This document shows positions 34,815 through 44,758 of a DNA stretch of 64,000 nt, one piece after another (positions within the stretch are counted from its first letter, which is position 1; each line of letters begins with the position of its first letter). The DNA is from Pseudofrankia saprophytica. GTDB taxonomy: Bacteria; Actinomycetota; Actinomycetes; Frankiales; Frankiaceae. The stretch lies in the NCBI RefSeq assembly GCF_000235425.2, contig NZ_KI912266.1:5079117-5143116 (forward strand). The letters run 5' to 3'. Position numbers and translations under genes: made by a program. The notes beneath the pieces were generated by a model that searched no databases, was not told where the DNA came from, and saw nothing but the letters and a program-made list of their open reading frames with translations.

Positions 34815-35564
34815 CTACGGAGCCAACGCCCTCAGGCCGTCGCCGGTCAGCAGGTAACCGGGCGCGACGGTGGCGGTGTCGGCCCGCACCAGGCCGACCA
34901 GGGCGGTCCCGGCGATCTCGGGGGTGAGGGGCTCACCCAGCTGGCGGAGGTAGTCATCCTCGGACTGGCCACCGCGCGCCGCGTAGGCCCGGACCGCGGG
35001 GCGCCCGAGGTCGGTCAGTGGCGTCAGCCGGGGAAGCACCGCGGTGAAGGTGATTCCCAGACCGGCGCGGTCCGCCTCGTCGCGCGCGTAGCCGGTGATC
35101 AGGCGCTGGGTGGCCTTGGCACCGGCATATCCGCCGCTGAGCGGGGACCCGGCCATCGCGGCGCCGCTACTGACCACGATCACCGTGGCACCAGGCCGCA
35201 ACGGCCGGAGCAGCGCCTCCCGGAGCCAGTGGAACGCGATCCGGACGTCGGTGTGCCAGTTGGCCGAGAACGTCTCCCAGGTCTGGTGGTGCAGCGGACG
35301 CATCAACGGGCTGGCGCCGGCGACCAGAACGACGATCGACGGCTCGTGGCGGTCGAGGAGGCTCCCCGCCGCCGCGGCGTCGGCTGCGTCGGCGACCTCG
35401 GTCCGGATGCGGGCGTCGGTGGCGGCGAGCTCCGCCAGCGCCGCGCCGGTGCGGGCGACCGCGACGGTCGGGGCCCCCGCCTGGGCGAAGGCCCGGGCGA
35501 TCCCCCGTCCCAGGCCCCGGCTCGCGCCGACGACGAGCGTGGTCCGGTCCGACAGGTCACTCAT
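34815..35564 (-). CDS. Short-chain dehydrogenase/reductase
   Basis: ATG 35564 has GGAGGA upstream and overlaps the 3' end of the MFS gene by eight bases, so the two are translationally coupled. The 249-residue protein has TTLVVGASRGLGRGIARAFA (GxxxGxG NAD-binding motif) near 8, VSSGAAMAGSPLSGGYAGAK near 133 with the catalytic Ser, Tyr and Lys, and VLLAGASP-like VVLVAGASPLMR near 77. The substrate is unknown. Coupling to a drug-type exporter is a common arrangement. Confidence 0.92.
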   Translation of the reverse strand: MSDLSDRTTLVVGASRGLGRGIARAFAQAGAPTVAVARTGAALAELAATDARIRTEVADAADAAAAGSLLDRHEPSIVVLVAGASPLMRPLHHQTWETFSANWHTDVRIAFHWLREALLRPLRPGATVIVVSSGAAMAGSPLSGGYAGAKATQRLITGYARDEADRAGLGITFTAVLPRLTPLTDLGRPAVRAYAARGGQSEDDYLRQLGEPLTPEIAGTALVGLVRADTATVAPGYLLTGDGLRALAP

Positions 35565-37128
35565 GGCTTCCTCCGGTCGATGCTGTCGGGATCGCGGTGA
35601 GGTCGCGGCGACCGGGGACTGCCGCGGCGGCGATGATCCCGACGGCGGAGAACGCCGCCCCGATCCACAGGGCCGCGGTGAAGTGGTCGACGAACGTCCG
35701 CGTGGACGTGTAGACGCCGGAGCCCGCGAAGACGGATGCCAGGATCGCGATCCCGAACACGCCGCCGATCTCGCGCACCGCGCTGTTGGTGCCCGACGCG
35801 ACGCCCATCTCCGAGGCGGGCACCGAGCCGACGACCACGCCCGCGACGGTCGGGAAGCACAGCGATATCCCGACGCCGGCGACGCCGAGCGCCACCGCCA
35901 GCCACCGGTAGCTCATCCCCGGTTCGGCGATGGCGGCGATCCAGCCCAGCCCGGCGGCCTGCAGGGCCAGGCCCGCGACCAGGAAGGGACGGTTCCCGAA
36001 CCGGTCGGCCAGCGCGCCGGCGATGGGCGCGACCACCATCGGGGCGCCCGTCCACGGCAGGGTCCGCAGGCCCGCCGCGAGCGGCGAGTATCCGAGCCCG
36101 GTCTGCAAAAACTGCATCATCAGGAACAGCACGCCGAACAGCGACGCGTACATGAAGAAACTGACGCCGTTGGCGGCGTTGAACGCCCGCGACTGGAACA
36201 ACCGCACCGACAGCATCGGCGTCGCGGTGCGCCGCTCCCACACCACGAACGCCGCGACCAGGACGACGCCTGCTCCGAGCGCGCCGATGGTCTGTCCGCT
36301 GTCCCAGCCGACCCGGCTGGAGCGGATCAGGCCCCAGGTGATGCCGAAGAACCCGGCGGCGGCCAGCGCCAGCCCGACGATGTCGAGCTGCGACCGGGGA
36401 CCGAAGCTCTCGGTAAGGCGTGCCATGGACAGCGGTACCAGCGCCAGGCCGACGGGGACGTTGAGCCAGAAGATCCAGTGCCAGCTGATCCCGCCGACGA
36501 TGGCGCCGCCCACGACCGGCCCGAGCGCGACCGCCAGCCCGGTGATACCGCCCCACAGCCCGATCGCGGCGCCCCGCCGGTCGGCCGGGAAGGCCTCGCT
36601 GATCAGGGTCAGCGTCATGGGCATGACGGCCGCCGCCGCCACGCCCTGCACGCCGCGGGCCGCGATGAGCACGCCGACGCTCGGTGAGAGCGCCGCCGCG
36701 GCGGAGGCAAGGGTGAACCCGAGCAGGCCGATCCAGTAGGTCCGCTTGCGTCCGTACCGGTCGCCGAGGGCGGCCCCGGTCAGGAGCGCGACCGCGAACG
36801 CCAGGTTGTAGGCGTTCACCGTCCATTCGAGGTCGCCGAGATCGGCGTGCAGGCTAGCCCGCAGCGCGGGCAGGGAGTTGGCCACCACCAGTGTGTCGAG
36901 CGCGGTCATGAACACCCCGAGCGAGGCCAGGATCAGCGTCCAGGCCCGGCGCGCCGGCTGGGCGCCCGGCTCGGCGGGCAGTGCGGTCGAAGCAGTGCGG
37001 GTGGTCGGGGCCCGGTCGCTCCGGCCTGGGTCCGGCTCCACGCCCGGACCCGGAGCCGGAGCCGGGGCCGGAGCCGGAGCCGGGGCCGGCTCGGCGCCGG
37101 GCCCGGTAGTCGTCGATGACACTGACAT
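35557..37128 (-). CDS. MFS transporter, DHA2 family (14-TM drug exporter type)
   Basis: I chose ATG 37128 (523 residues). After a Pro/Ala/Gly-repeat N-terminus (GAEPAPAPAPAPAP, encoded by an 18-base repeat) there are about 14 transmembrane segments. Motifs include LDTLVVANSLPALRASL in TM1, GALGDRYGRKRTYWIGL between TM2 and TM3 and QGVAAAAVMPMTLTLISEAF. VGGISWHWIFWLNVPVGLAL is diagnostic for the EmrB/QacA group. It probably exports a hydrophobic compound by proton antiport. Confidence 0.92.
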   Translation of the reverse strand: MSVSSTTTGPGAEPAPAPAPAPAPAPGPGVEPDPGRSDRAPTTRTASTALPAEPGAQPARRAWTLILASLGVFMTALDTLVVANSLPALRASLHADLGDLEWTVNAYNLAFAVALLTGAALGDRYGRKRTYWIGLLGFTLASAAAALSPSVGVLIAARGVQGVAAAAVMPMTLTLISEAFPADRRGAAIGLWGGITGLAVALGPVVGGAIVGGISWHWIFWLNVPVGLALVPLSMARLTESFGPRSQLDIVGLALAAAGFFGITWGLIRSSRVGWDSGQTIGALGAGVVLVAAFVVWERRTATPMLSVRLFQSRAFNAANGVSFFMYASLFGVLFLMMQFLQTGLGYSPLAAGLRTLPWTGAPMVVAPIAGALADRFGNRPFLVAGLALQAAGLGWIAAIAEPGMSYRWLAVALGVAGVGISLCFPTVAGVVVGSVPASEMGVASGTNSAVREIGGVFGIAILASVFAGSGVYTSTRTFVDHFTAALWIGAAFSAVGIIAAAAVPGRRDLTAIPTASTGGSHE

Positions 37129-37354
37129 GTCGCGTCGTTTTCCCTTCGGTCGCGCCCTCGTGGGCGTCCGCACGCCGTCGACCGCCGGGGCCGCCAGGTC
37201 GCGCTGCGGTCCGCGGTCGGTGCGGATGCGTTCGAAGGAACAGAACCGGCGCTCGCCGGAAACTGGGCGGCCCGACGGCGACCAGTTCCGCCCACGCCCG
37301 GTGTCAGTAGGTGGAGAGGCGACCAGACGGCGGTGGCAGACACGGAGGTGGCAG

Positions 37355-38371
37355 ATGTCGGCGGAACTGCTCCAGCGGGCCCGCGACGGTGACCGCGACG
37401 CGTTCGCCGACCTCGTCGAGCCCTACCGCGGCGAACTGGCCGTGCACTGCTACCGAATGCTCGGTTCGCTTCAGGACGCGCAGGACGCGGTGCAGGAGAC
37501 GCTGCTGTCCGCCTGGCTCGGCCTGGCCGGCTTCGAAGGACGATCGTCGGTGCGGACCTGGCTGCACCGGATCGCCACCAACCGGTGCCTCAACCTGCTG
37601 CGCTCGTCCATGCGGCGGCCGACGACCACGTCGCCGCTGCCCGCGCCACCGCCCGAGCCGACCCACCTGGGTCCGGAGCCGACGCACCTGGGTGAGGTCC
37701 CATGGCTGCAGCCGTATCCGGACGCCCTGCTGGAGGGGCTGCCCGACGAGGCGCCGGGACCCGAAGCCCAGTACGCCTCCCGCGAGGCCGTCTCGCTCGC
37801 GTTCGTCACCGCCGTCCAGCTGCTGCCGCCAAACCAGCGGGCCGTCCTGATCCTGCGAGACGTGCTCGGGTACCGCGCGAGCGAGACCGCCGACCTGCTC
37901 GGGCTCACCGGCGACGCGGTCACCAGCGCGCTGCGGCGCGCCCGCGCGACGATGGACCCGGCCCGTTCGCCTGGCCCGCCGCCGCCGGCGCCGCGCAGTC
38001 CCGAGGAACGCGCGCTGCTCGACCGCTTCGTCGCCGCCTTCACCGACCTGGACGTCGACGCGCTCGTGGCGCTCATGACGGACGACGCCTGGGTGCGGAT
38101 GCCGCCGCTGCCGTTCGAGTACCGCGGCCACGAGGCCATCCGCCAGTTCTTCACCGCCATCCGCTCCCGCCTGCGGCGGATCGACCACCTGGTGCCTGTG
38201 CGCGCGAACGGTCAGCCCGCGTGGGGCGAGTACCTGCGCGATCCGGTCACCGGCGGCCTACACCTCGCCGGGATCATCGTGATCGATGTCGCCGGTGACC
38301 TGATCTGCGAGCTCACCCGCTTCGAGACGACGGTCGCCCCGTACTTCGGCCTGCCCCGAACCCTCGACTAG
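37355..38371 (+). CDS. ECF sigma factor with C-terminal SnoaL-like domain (SigG/RpoE subfamily 5-like)
   Basis: ATG 37355 has GGAGG six bases upstream; the longer open frame is not needed. The 338-residue protein has sigma region 2 (LVEPYRGELAVHCYRMLGSL, DAVQETLLSAWLGL) and region 4 (AVQLLPPNQRAVLILRDVLG, YRASETADLLGLTGDAVTSA). A SnoaL_2 domain (LLDRFVAAFTDLDVDALVAL...DDAWVRMPPLPFEYRGHEAI) occupies residues about 210-330. In this group the tail replaces a separate anti-sigma factor. A PTHLGPEPTHLGE duplication lies in the linker. Confidence 0.92.
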   Translation: MSAELLQRARDGDRDAFADLVEPYRGELAVHCYRMLGSLQDAQDAVQETLLSAWLGLAGFEGRSSVRTWLHRIATNRCLNLLRSSMRRPTTTSPLPAPPPEPTHLGPEPTHLGEVPWLQPYPDALLEGLPDEAPGPEAQYASREAVSLAFVTAVQLLPPNQRAVLILRDVLGYRASETADLLGLTGDAVTSALRRARATMDPARSPGPPPPAPRSPEERALLDRFVAAFTDLDVDALVALMTDDAWVRMPPLPFEYRGHEAIRQFFTAIRSRLRRIDHLVPVRANGQPAWGEYLRDPVTGGLHLAGIIVIDVAGDLICELTRFETTVAPYFGLPRTLD

Positions 38372-38520
38372 GGCGCCTTCACCCAGCGTTGACCCAGCCG
38401 CACCACCGCGCCACGGGCCGATCTTCGAGGCACCGACCGACCGGCGTTGCTGTGGATGACTGTGCCCACTCCTCACATCCCACAGGTCGCCGCCCGCTTC
38501 GGCGCGCTCAGCGGTATCGG

Positions 38521-38874
38521 TCAGGCCGTGACGGCGCGCAGCACCGCGACGACTACGGCGAGCGCGCCTACGGCGATCGGCGGTGCCAGGGCCGCCCCCA
38601 GAAACCGCGCCCGCAGGTGCAACACGACGGCGCCGGCCATGAGCAGCGCTGCGCCGACGGCCGCGGCGATGCCGAGGGGCGCCCGCCACAACCCGGCCAC
38701 CAGGCCGACGGCGGCGAATGCCTCCGGGAGACCGACCGCGGTCCACAACCGCGGCGACACGCCGAGGCGGTCACGCAGCAGCAACGTCTGCTTGTCTGGA
38801 TTGGCCTTGCGGACCGTGGACTGTGCCATCACGGCGGCGAGAAGCACGGACAGCACGGCGGTGAGAACGAACAT
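38521..38874 (-). CDS. DoxX-like integral membrane protein
   Basis: ATG 38874 has GAAGGG six bases upstream, and the product has 117 residues. It shows four hydrophobic segments: FVLTAVLSVLLAAVMA, WTAVGLPEAFAAVGLVAGLW, LGIAAAVGAALLMAGAVVLH and ALAPPIAVGALAVVVAVLRA. This is the size and pattern of the DoxX/DoxD-like family. It is divergent from a TetR regulator with an inverted repeat spanning the shared promoter, so it is likely the regulator's target. Confidence 0.85.
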   Translation of the reverse strand: MFVLTAVLSVLLAAVMAQSTVRKANPDKQTLLLRDRLGVSPRLWTAVGLPEAFAAVGLVAGLWRAPLGIAAAVGAALLMAGAVVLHLRARFLGAALAPPIAVGALAVVVAVLRAVTA

Positions 38875-38883
38875 GGAAGACCC

Positions 38884-38928
38884 TTCGCTATAGTGGCGGT
38901 GAAATGAGGTGAGCATGACTGTAGCGAA
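38884..38928. promoter_or_regulatory. TetR operator candidate spanning the divergent promoter
   Basis: TTCGCTATAGT at 38884-38894 and ACTGTAGCGAA at 38918-38928 are inverted repeats with one mismatch and a 23-base spacer. The left arm contains a TATAGT -10 element for the TetR gene; the right arm overlaps its first codons. This would give autoregulation and control of the DoxX gene. Confidence 0.5.
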
Positions 38929-39577
38929 AAAATCGCGGCCTTACCATGCCCCGCGACGGGCAGAGCAGGCCGCGGCGACCCGAGACGCGATCATTTCGGC
39001 CGCGTCGGCGTTGTTCGCCGAGCACGGGTACGCCACCACCACGATCGCGGCGATCGCGAAGCGCGCCCGGGTCACGCCGAAGTCGGTCTATGCGGTGGCC
39101 GAGAAACCTCAGCTGCTACTGCTCGCCGTCGACCGGGCAATCGTCGGCGACGACGAGCCGGTCGCGCTGGCCGACCGGCCCGAGATGCAGGCGCTGTTCG
39201 CCACTCGCGATCCGGAGGCGCAGGCCCGGCTCGCCGCTCGGATCGGAGCGCCGACCCTGCTGCGGCTCTACCCGATCTACCGCGCGTTCGAGCAGGCCGC
39301 CGTCACCGACCCAGCGCTGCGCGAGGCGTGGCGCGAATCCCAGCGCCAGCGCCACGCCGACGTGCGGCGGGTCGTCGGTGCCGTGGCCGAGGCCGGCGGT
39401 CTGCGGCCCACCCTGTCCGTCGACGACGCCACCGACACGCTGTGGGCGCTTGTGGGCTGGCACGCGGTCGCGCTGCTCGTTGAGGAACGCGGTTGGGACC
39501 TCGCCCACCTCACCCGCTGGCTCGAAGATGTCTTCGTGTCATTGCTCGGCCCGGCGTCTGAGGGCAACCCCCGCTGA
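38915..39577 (+). CDS. TetR family transcriptional regulator
   Basis: I chose ATG 38915 (220 residues), preceded closely by GAGGTGA. The helix-turn-helix is TRDAIISAASALFAEHGYAT, TTIAAIAKRARVTPKSVYAV. The ligand domain includes LWALVGWHAVALLVEERGWD near 175. TetR proteins repress neighbouring genes until a small molecule binds. The divergent DoxX-like gene is the clear candidate target. Confidence 0.92.
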   Translation: MTVAKKSRPYHAPRRAEQAAATRDAIISAASALFAEHGYATTTIAAIAKRARVTPKSVYAVAEKPQLLLLAVDRAIVGDDEPVALADRPEMQALFATRDPEAQARLAARIGAPTLLRLYPIYRAFEQAAVTDPALREAWRESQRQRHADVRRVVGAVAEAGGLRPTLSVDDATDTLWALVGWHAVALLVEERGWDLAHLTRWLEDVFVSLLGPASEGNPR

Positions 39578-39778
39578 GGACGGCGTGGACGGCGTCGTCC
39601 TACCCGCGCTCGCCGCCCTCCCCAACCAGATCACGCCGCTGATCGTCTGGGACGCGCGAGAGAGGCAGCGTTCCTGGAAGGCTGTTGGGCGGCCCGCCGC
39701 GATCGTCAGCAGAATGAGGCTGGGCCGCGGCTGTACGCGGCCGTGGGACCGGTGGCGGCGAGGAGCGGAGCGAAGCGG

Positions 39779-40672
39779 ATGCACACGGTGGGGATCGTGC
39801 TGCACCCTCTTCGCGACTCGTCTGAAGCGGTGACCGCCATCGTTGACTGGGCCGCCGGCCGCGGTGCCCAGGTGCTCGGCGTCGAGGAGGAGATCCGGCG
39901 GTTGGGATGCGCCGCCCTTCCGGTGCCGGCGGCGGAGCTGGGCGGTCGCAGCGACTTGATCGTCAGTCTCGGCGGCGACGGCACGATGCTGCGGGCGATG
40001 CGGCTGGCCGACGGCGGACACGCGCCCGTGCTCGGCGTCAACCTCGGCAGGCTGGGCTTCCTGGCCGAGGTCGACGTACCCGACCTGCCCGACGCCCTGT
40101 CCGCGATCGACCAACATCTGTACACGGTCGAACCGCGGCTCGCGGTCGACGCCGAGGTGCACGGCGAGACGGTCACCGCGTTCAACGACGTCGCGGTCGT
40201 ACGGGTACCCGGTCACGGCATCGCCGCGGTCTCCCTGCTGGTCGGCGGCCGGCCGTTCGTCAGCTACGCCGCCGACGCGGTGGTCGTCGCCACACCGACC
40301 GGATCGACCGCCTACAGCTTCTCCGCCGGGGGGCCGATCGTCAGCCCGTCGGTCGAGGCGCTGCTCGTCACCCCGGCGGCGCCGCACTCGGCGTTCAACC
40401 GCGGGCTCGTGCTGTCGGTGCAGGACGCGCTGGCTCTGGACGTTCTGCCGACGAGTGGCCGGCTCGCGGTCGAGGTCGACGGCCGCGTGTCCGGCTACGT
40501 CGAGCCGGGCGCGTGCGTCATCCTGCATCCACGGCCCGCCGCGGCGCACGTCGTCCGCCTCGGCCGGACGACGTTCTACGAGCGCGCGCAGCGCAAGCTG
40601 CGGCTGATGGGATCAGCCGAGGTCGAGCCTGCGCCGGCCCGGCCGCGCGACGGCCGTTCCACACCGTCATGA
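39779..40672 (+). CDS. nadK: NAD kinase
   Basis: ATG 39779 lies behind GGAG, and the product has 297 residues. Diagnostic motifs are SLGGDGTMLRAMRLA near 62, GVNLGRLGFLAEV near 88 and ATPTGSTAYSFSAGGPIVSP near 172. It converts NAD+ to NADP+ with ATP. Actinomycetes normally place the main nadK near recN; here it stands alone after a TetR gene, so it may be a second copy. Confidence 0.93.
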   Translation: MHTVGIVLHPLRDSSEAVTAIVDWAAGRGAQVLGVEEEIRRLGCAALPVPAAELGGRSDLIVSLGGDGTMLRAMRLADGGHAPVLGVNLGRLGFLAEVDVPDLPDALSAIDQHLYTVEPRLAVDAEVHGETVTAFNDVAVVRVPGHGIAAVSLLVGGRPFVSYAADAVVVATPTGSTAYSFSAGGPIVSPSVEALLVTPAAPHSAFNRGLVLSVQDALALDVLPTSGRLAVEVDGRVSGYVEPGACVILHPRPAAAHVVRLGRTTFYERAQRKLRLMGSAEVEPAPARPRDGRSTPS

Positions 40673-40871
40673 TCCGCTGACCCGCTGACCCGGCCGGGAC
40701 ATCGACACGTCCCACGCGGGGTGGCGACGCAGGGCCGGGTAACCCGAGGTGTCGCTGCTCTCGTCGACCCCGCCATGCGCCTGAACGCCGGTTCGCCGCG
40801 GCCAGGCACCGCGGTCGACTGGCCGGGCTGGGGAATGCTTGCGGTGTGGTGCCGAGCCCTGCCGCCGCCTC

Positions 40872-42893
40872 ATGACGAGCGACCCGCCCCGGCCGCCGGT
40901 TCCCGCGCCCGCTGGCCCGAGCCGGATCGGCGCGGTGTTCGGCGTCGCCCGCCCCCGCGGACGGCTGCGGATAGCCGTGGTCTGCGCGGTCGCGTTCGCC
41001 GTGCCGTTGACCGTCGGTGAACTTGCCGGAAAGCCGCAGGCCGGACTTCTGGCGACGTTCGGCGCCTTCTCCGCCGCGTACTTTCCGGACGCGGCCCTGG
41101 CCTTCCGGGCCCGGGCGCTACCGGTGATCGGCGTTGGCCTCGCCCTGTCCGCCGCGATCGGGGTGACGGCGGCGGGAGCCAGCTGGACGATCGCGGTGGG
41201 GATCTCCGGACTGGCGGCCTTGGCGACGCTACTCGTGCGCGCGTTCGACGTGCCCGCGCCCGGGGCATACCCGTTCGTCATCAGCTGTGCCGTGGCGACG
41301 CAGCTTCCGCAGGACGTCGAGCAGCTCGGCGAACGCGTCGCACTCACGCTGGCCGGTGCCGGTTTCGCCTGGCTGCTGACGATATCCGCGTCGTTCCCGG
41401 ACCGGCACGGGCCGGCGCGGCGGGCAGCCGCGAAGGCCCTGACCAGCCTCGCCGACATGCTGGAGGCGATCGGTACGCCGGACTACGACTCCGCGCGGCA
41501 CAACGCCGCGCAGGCCGTTCGCCTTCTCAGGACGGTGCTCAGGGAAGGCTCAGGGCAGGACAGGAGCAGGCGAGCGCTGTCGACGGTGGCATACGGGGCG
41601 CAGCACGTGTTCGACGCGGCAGTCTCCTACGCGACCACGACCCGGGAACCGGTCCCACCGGTTCTCCCCGCGACCCTGCGTGAACTGGCCGCCGGGATCC
41701 AGGTCGGCGCCGGTGGCACCGGTGCCACCGGCGCCGACCTGGTCGACCAGAAGCGGGACCGTGCCGATCTGCCAGGTGTGGGAACGTCGGCCTCGAGGGC
41801 GCGGGCTGGCCTCTGCGCGGCCGTCGCCGGGCTGGCTCATCCCGCGCCGGACCGGCCGTCGGACCGACCGCCGGCCCCACTGCTGCCCTCCGCCCGGGCC
41901 GAGCGGCGCCGGCGGCTGGACCGGGAGGCGTTGGCCTGGCCGCTGGCGGCCCGGGCCGGTCTGGCCGGGCTCGTCGCGGCGGCGCTGGCGATCGCCGCCG
42001 GGGTGGACCACCCCTACTGGGCTCCGGCCGCCGCGGCCACGGTGGTGCAGGGGACGACCGTCCGCTCCGCCGGCCGGCGGTCACTGCAGCGAGCCGCGGG
42101 CACAGCCATCGGAGCGGTGGTCGCGCTGGGCATCCTCAGCGTCCAGCTGCCCGCCTGGTGGCTGATCGTCATGATCGCCGTGTTGGAGGGGGCCGCCCAG
42201 ATCCTCATGGCCGCGAACTACGCACTGGCCACGGTGCTCATCACACCACTGGCCCTGATCCTCGTGGAGTTCGCCAGACCGGGCACGCCCCCAGCCGAGC
42301 TGGTCGCGCCACGACTGCTGGACACGCTGCTGGGATGCGCCGTCGGCCTTGTCGTCGTCCTGCTGCTCTGGCCGCACGCCGCCGAACGCAGGCTGCCGAG
42401 AGCACTGGCGAACTCCCTCGACGCTACCGGCGACCTGCTCGTCCTTCGGCTCACGGCAGGCGGTAAGAACCCAGGCGACGCCAGTCGCGCGACGGGAGTC
42501 GCCGCTGCCCGTGAACGGCTGGAAATGGCCCTCGCGCGGATGACCGCCCTGCATGTCGACGCCGAGGACGAGCGGATACGCGGACCACGGACGGCCGACC
42601 TGCTCTGGCCCGCTGTGGTCGCCGCCCGCCGGCTCGGCTATCTGGTGCTGGCCGATCCGGCCGGTCTCCACGGGCCGCTGCCCGCCGGACCGGCCGCCGT
42701 CCGCGCCGCGTTCCAGGCGTGCGCCGACGCGATGACCGGCCGGCCGGGGGCCAGTCGTCCGGGGGCCGGCGAGGACCCGATGTCCGCGCTGCCCGCCTTC
42801 ACCCCCCTGCGGACCGAGTTCGCCGCCCTGGCCGAGGCGGTGACGGCCGCCCGCGCGGCCGGAGCGCTACCCCCGCCCGGTCCGCGTTCCTGA
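40872..42893 (+). CDS. FUSC family (aromatic acid exporter-like) membrane protein
   Basis: I chose ATG 40872 (673 residues). Two sets of hydrophobic segments flank a large soluble middle: LRIAVVCAVAFAVPLTVGEL through ASWTIAVGISGLAALATLLV at the N-terminus, and LAGLVAAALAIAAGVDHPYW through LLGCAVGLVVVLLLWPHAAE in the second half. HPYWAPAAAATVVQGTTVRS and RAAGTAIGAVVALGIL form the FUSC-like signature. Related proteins export aromatic acids or stay uncharacterised. A Gly/Ala/Thr repeat (GAGGTGATGAD) lies near 290. Confidence 0.88.
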   Translation: MTSDPPRPPVPAPAGPSRIGAVFGVARPRGRLRIAVVCAVAFAVPLTVGELAGKPQAGLLATFGAFSAAYFPDAALAFRARALPVIGVGLALSAAIGVTAAGASWTIAVGISGLAALATLLVRAFDVPAPGAYPFVISCAVATQLPQDVEQLGERVALTLAGAGFAWLLTISASFPDRHGPARRAAAKALTSLADMLEAIGTPDYDSARHNAAQAVRLLRTVLREGSGQDRSRRALSTVAYGAQHVFDAAVSYATTTREPVPPVLPATLRELAAGIQVGAGGTGATGADLVDQKRDRADLPGVGTSASRARAGLCAAVAGLAHPAPDRPSDRPPAPLLPSARAERRRRLDREALAWPLAARAGLAGLVAAALAIAAGVDHPYWAPAAAATVVQGTTVRSAGRRSLQRAAGTAIGAVVALGILSVQLPAWWLIVMIAVLEGAAQILMAANYALATVLITPLALILVEFARPGTPPAELVAPRLLDTLLGCAVGLVVVLLLWPHAAERRLPRALANSLDATGDLLVLRLTAGGKNPGDASRATGVAAARERLEMALARMTALHVDAEDERIRGPRTADLLWPAVVAARRLGYLVLADPAGLHGPLPAGPAAVRAAFQACADAMTGRPGASRPGAGEDPMSALPAFTPLRTEFAALAEAVTAARAAGALPPPGPRS

Positions 42894-43106
42894 CCCGGTC
42901 GAAAAGAGCCGATACGTACTCGGGTTCGAACGGCGTGCACTCCCAGCTAAGCCCTCAGCCGATGCAGATCCGACCGCCTGTCACCCGTGTGCATGCCACC
43001 ATCCTGGCCACTTGTCCGGTATCAGCCGCAGCACCATCGTTCCTGATCGGTGTGCCGGGAAGTCTGGTCGGCGGTCTGGTTCGGATGCTGACTCCTGGAG
43101 GCCCGG

Positions 43107-44141
43107 ATGGCCGGCACGTTTTCCTCCGACAGGGCTCCCAGCGAAACGGCTCCCGGCGACGCGGGATACCCGGGCGGCCCTCGGAGCTGGTGGCGCCCCG
43201 AGACACGGGTCGCGGTGCTCGCGCTGGCCACGGCCCTGGTCGCGGCGGTGGTGGTTGCTGGTTTCTCCTGCCGGGGCCTCTGGGCCTACCACCACGCGCG
43301 CGCCCGGGCGACCGCGCAGGCGAACGGCACGATCACGGCCGTCAGCTCGGATGGGACGATCCGGCTCCGCTGGACCGATGGCGCGGGTGTGGCCCACACA
43401 CGGTCGGTCGACGTCGACGGCCCCCGTGCGGTCGGCGAAAAGATCCGCATCGCATACGACCCGGCGGCGCCCGCTCGGATCTTCCCCGCGGACTCCGGGG
43501 ACACCTCCGCCATCACGCGCTATTACCTCGAGCTTGCGGGCGCGGTCATCCTGGCCGTCCTCTATTCGCTCGTATGGACGGCCCGGTTGCTGCGGCTGCG
43601 GTCAACCGGCCAGCCAGGCCGGCCCGCGGCGGCGACCCTCTGGTCGGGCAAGGCATCCATGTTCAGCCGTAGTCCAGGCGCCGGCCCGAGCACCTGGCTC
43701 CGCCTCATCGAATCTCCGGGTTCGCCCCACCGCGGGGAACGAGAACTCGGATGGCAGCGGGTCATGTGGAACCCCGCGCTCGAACGACTCGAGCCGAGGA
43801 CTCCCGTCACGCTGTCCGGCTCCATGACCACTCGCAGCCTGCTCGCGATCACGCTGCCCGACGGCACCCGGCTGTTGTCCATCGGCCGTCTGCGCCGTCG
43901 GCGACCGGACTGGCGATGGAACCTCGACCGCAGGCCGGCCGCCGACGGCCGGGCCTTCAAGCACCGTCGAGTCGTACCCGCGCTCTCCTGGGCGCTGCTC
44001 GGCGCGACGACCGGCGGGGTCGCCGTCGGTCTCGTGTCCGGGCACTGGATGTACGCCCCCCTTGGCGTCATCGTCGGCGCCGCGTATCTCGTGAACGCCT
44101 GGGCGCTCACCGGCGGCGCGCCCAGACTGCCGCTCCTCTGA
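43107..44141 (+). CDS. DUF3592-like membrane protein
   Basis: ATG 43107 has GGAGG five bases upstream, and the product has 344 residues. TM1 is VAVLALATALVAAVVVAGFS, followed by a DUF3592-like domain (ATAQANGTITAVSSDGTIRL, VDVDGPRAVGEKIRIAYDPA). TM2 is LELAGAVILAVLYSLVWTAR. A soluble region with LGWQRVMWNPALERLEPRTP follows, then two more segments (ALSWALLGATTGGVAVGLVS, APLGVIVGAAYLVNAWAL). Function unknown. It is a larger relative of the protein at 5558. Confidence 0.78.
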   Translation: MAGTFSSDRAPSETAPGDAGYPGGPRSWWRPETRVAVLALATALVAAVVVAGFSCRGLWAYHHARARATAQANGTITAVSSDGTIRLRWTDGAGVAHTRSVDVDGPRAVGEKIRIAYDPAAPARIFPADSGDTSAITRYYLELAGAVILAVLYSLVWTARLLRLRSTGQPGRPAAATLWSGKASMFSRSPGAGPSTWLRLIESPGSPHRGERELGWQRVMWNPALERLEPRTPVTLSGSMTTRSLLAITLPDGTRLLSIGRLRRRRPDWRWNLDRRPAADGRAFKHRRVVPALSWALLGATTGGVAVGLVSGHWMYAPLGVIVGAAYLVNAWALTGGAPRLPLL

Positions 44142-44234
44142 TCCCCGGCTACCCACGCTGTCTGGCCCATCACGCATGACCGGTATAGGCCGCGGTCTGC
44201 CTCTACGGGCAGCTCCGGCTGTTCCGCGAGGAGG

Positions 44235-44534
<300 letters not shown>

Positions 44535-44758
44535 CACCGGACCAGCCGCCTCGCCGAGCATCGCGATTTTCGCGGCGTCAAGGCCGGCACCGCGTCCGCC
44601 GATGACCCCGGTCGGCGTTCTCCCATCAGCGAGCGGCACGAGCCAACGCCCGTCACGCCCACCTCGTCATCTGTCCCGGCCGATGGCGGTGCGGGTGGTT
44701 GGTGCTCCCGGATCGGGTGACGGCGTGGGTGGTGCAGCCAGTGGCGGGGGCGGTGCGC

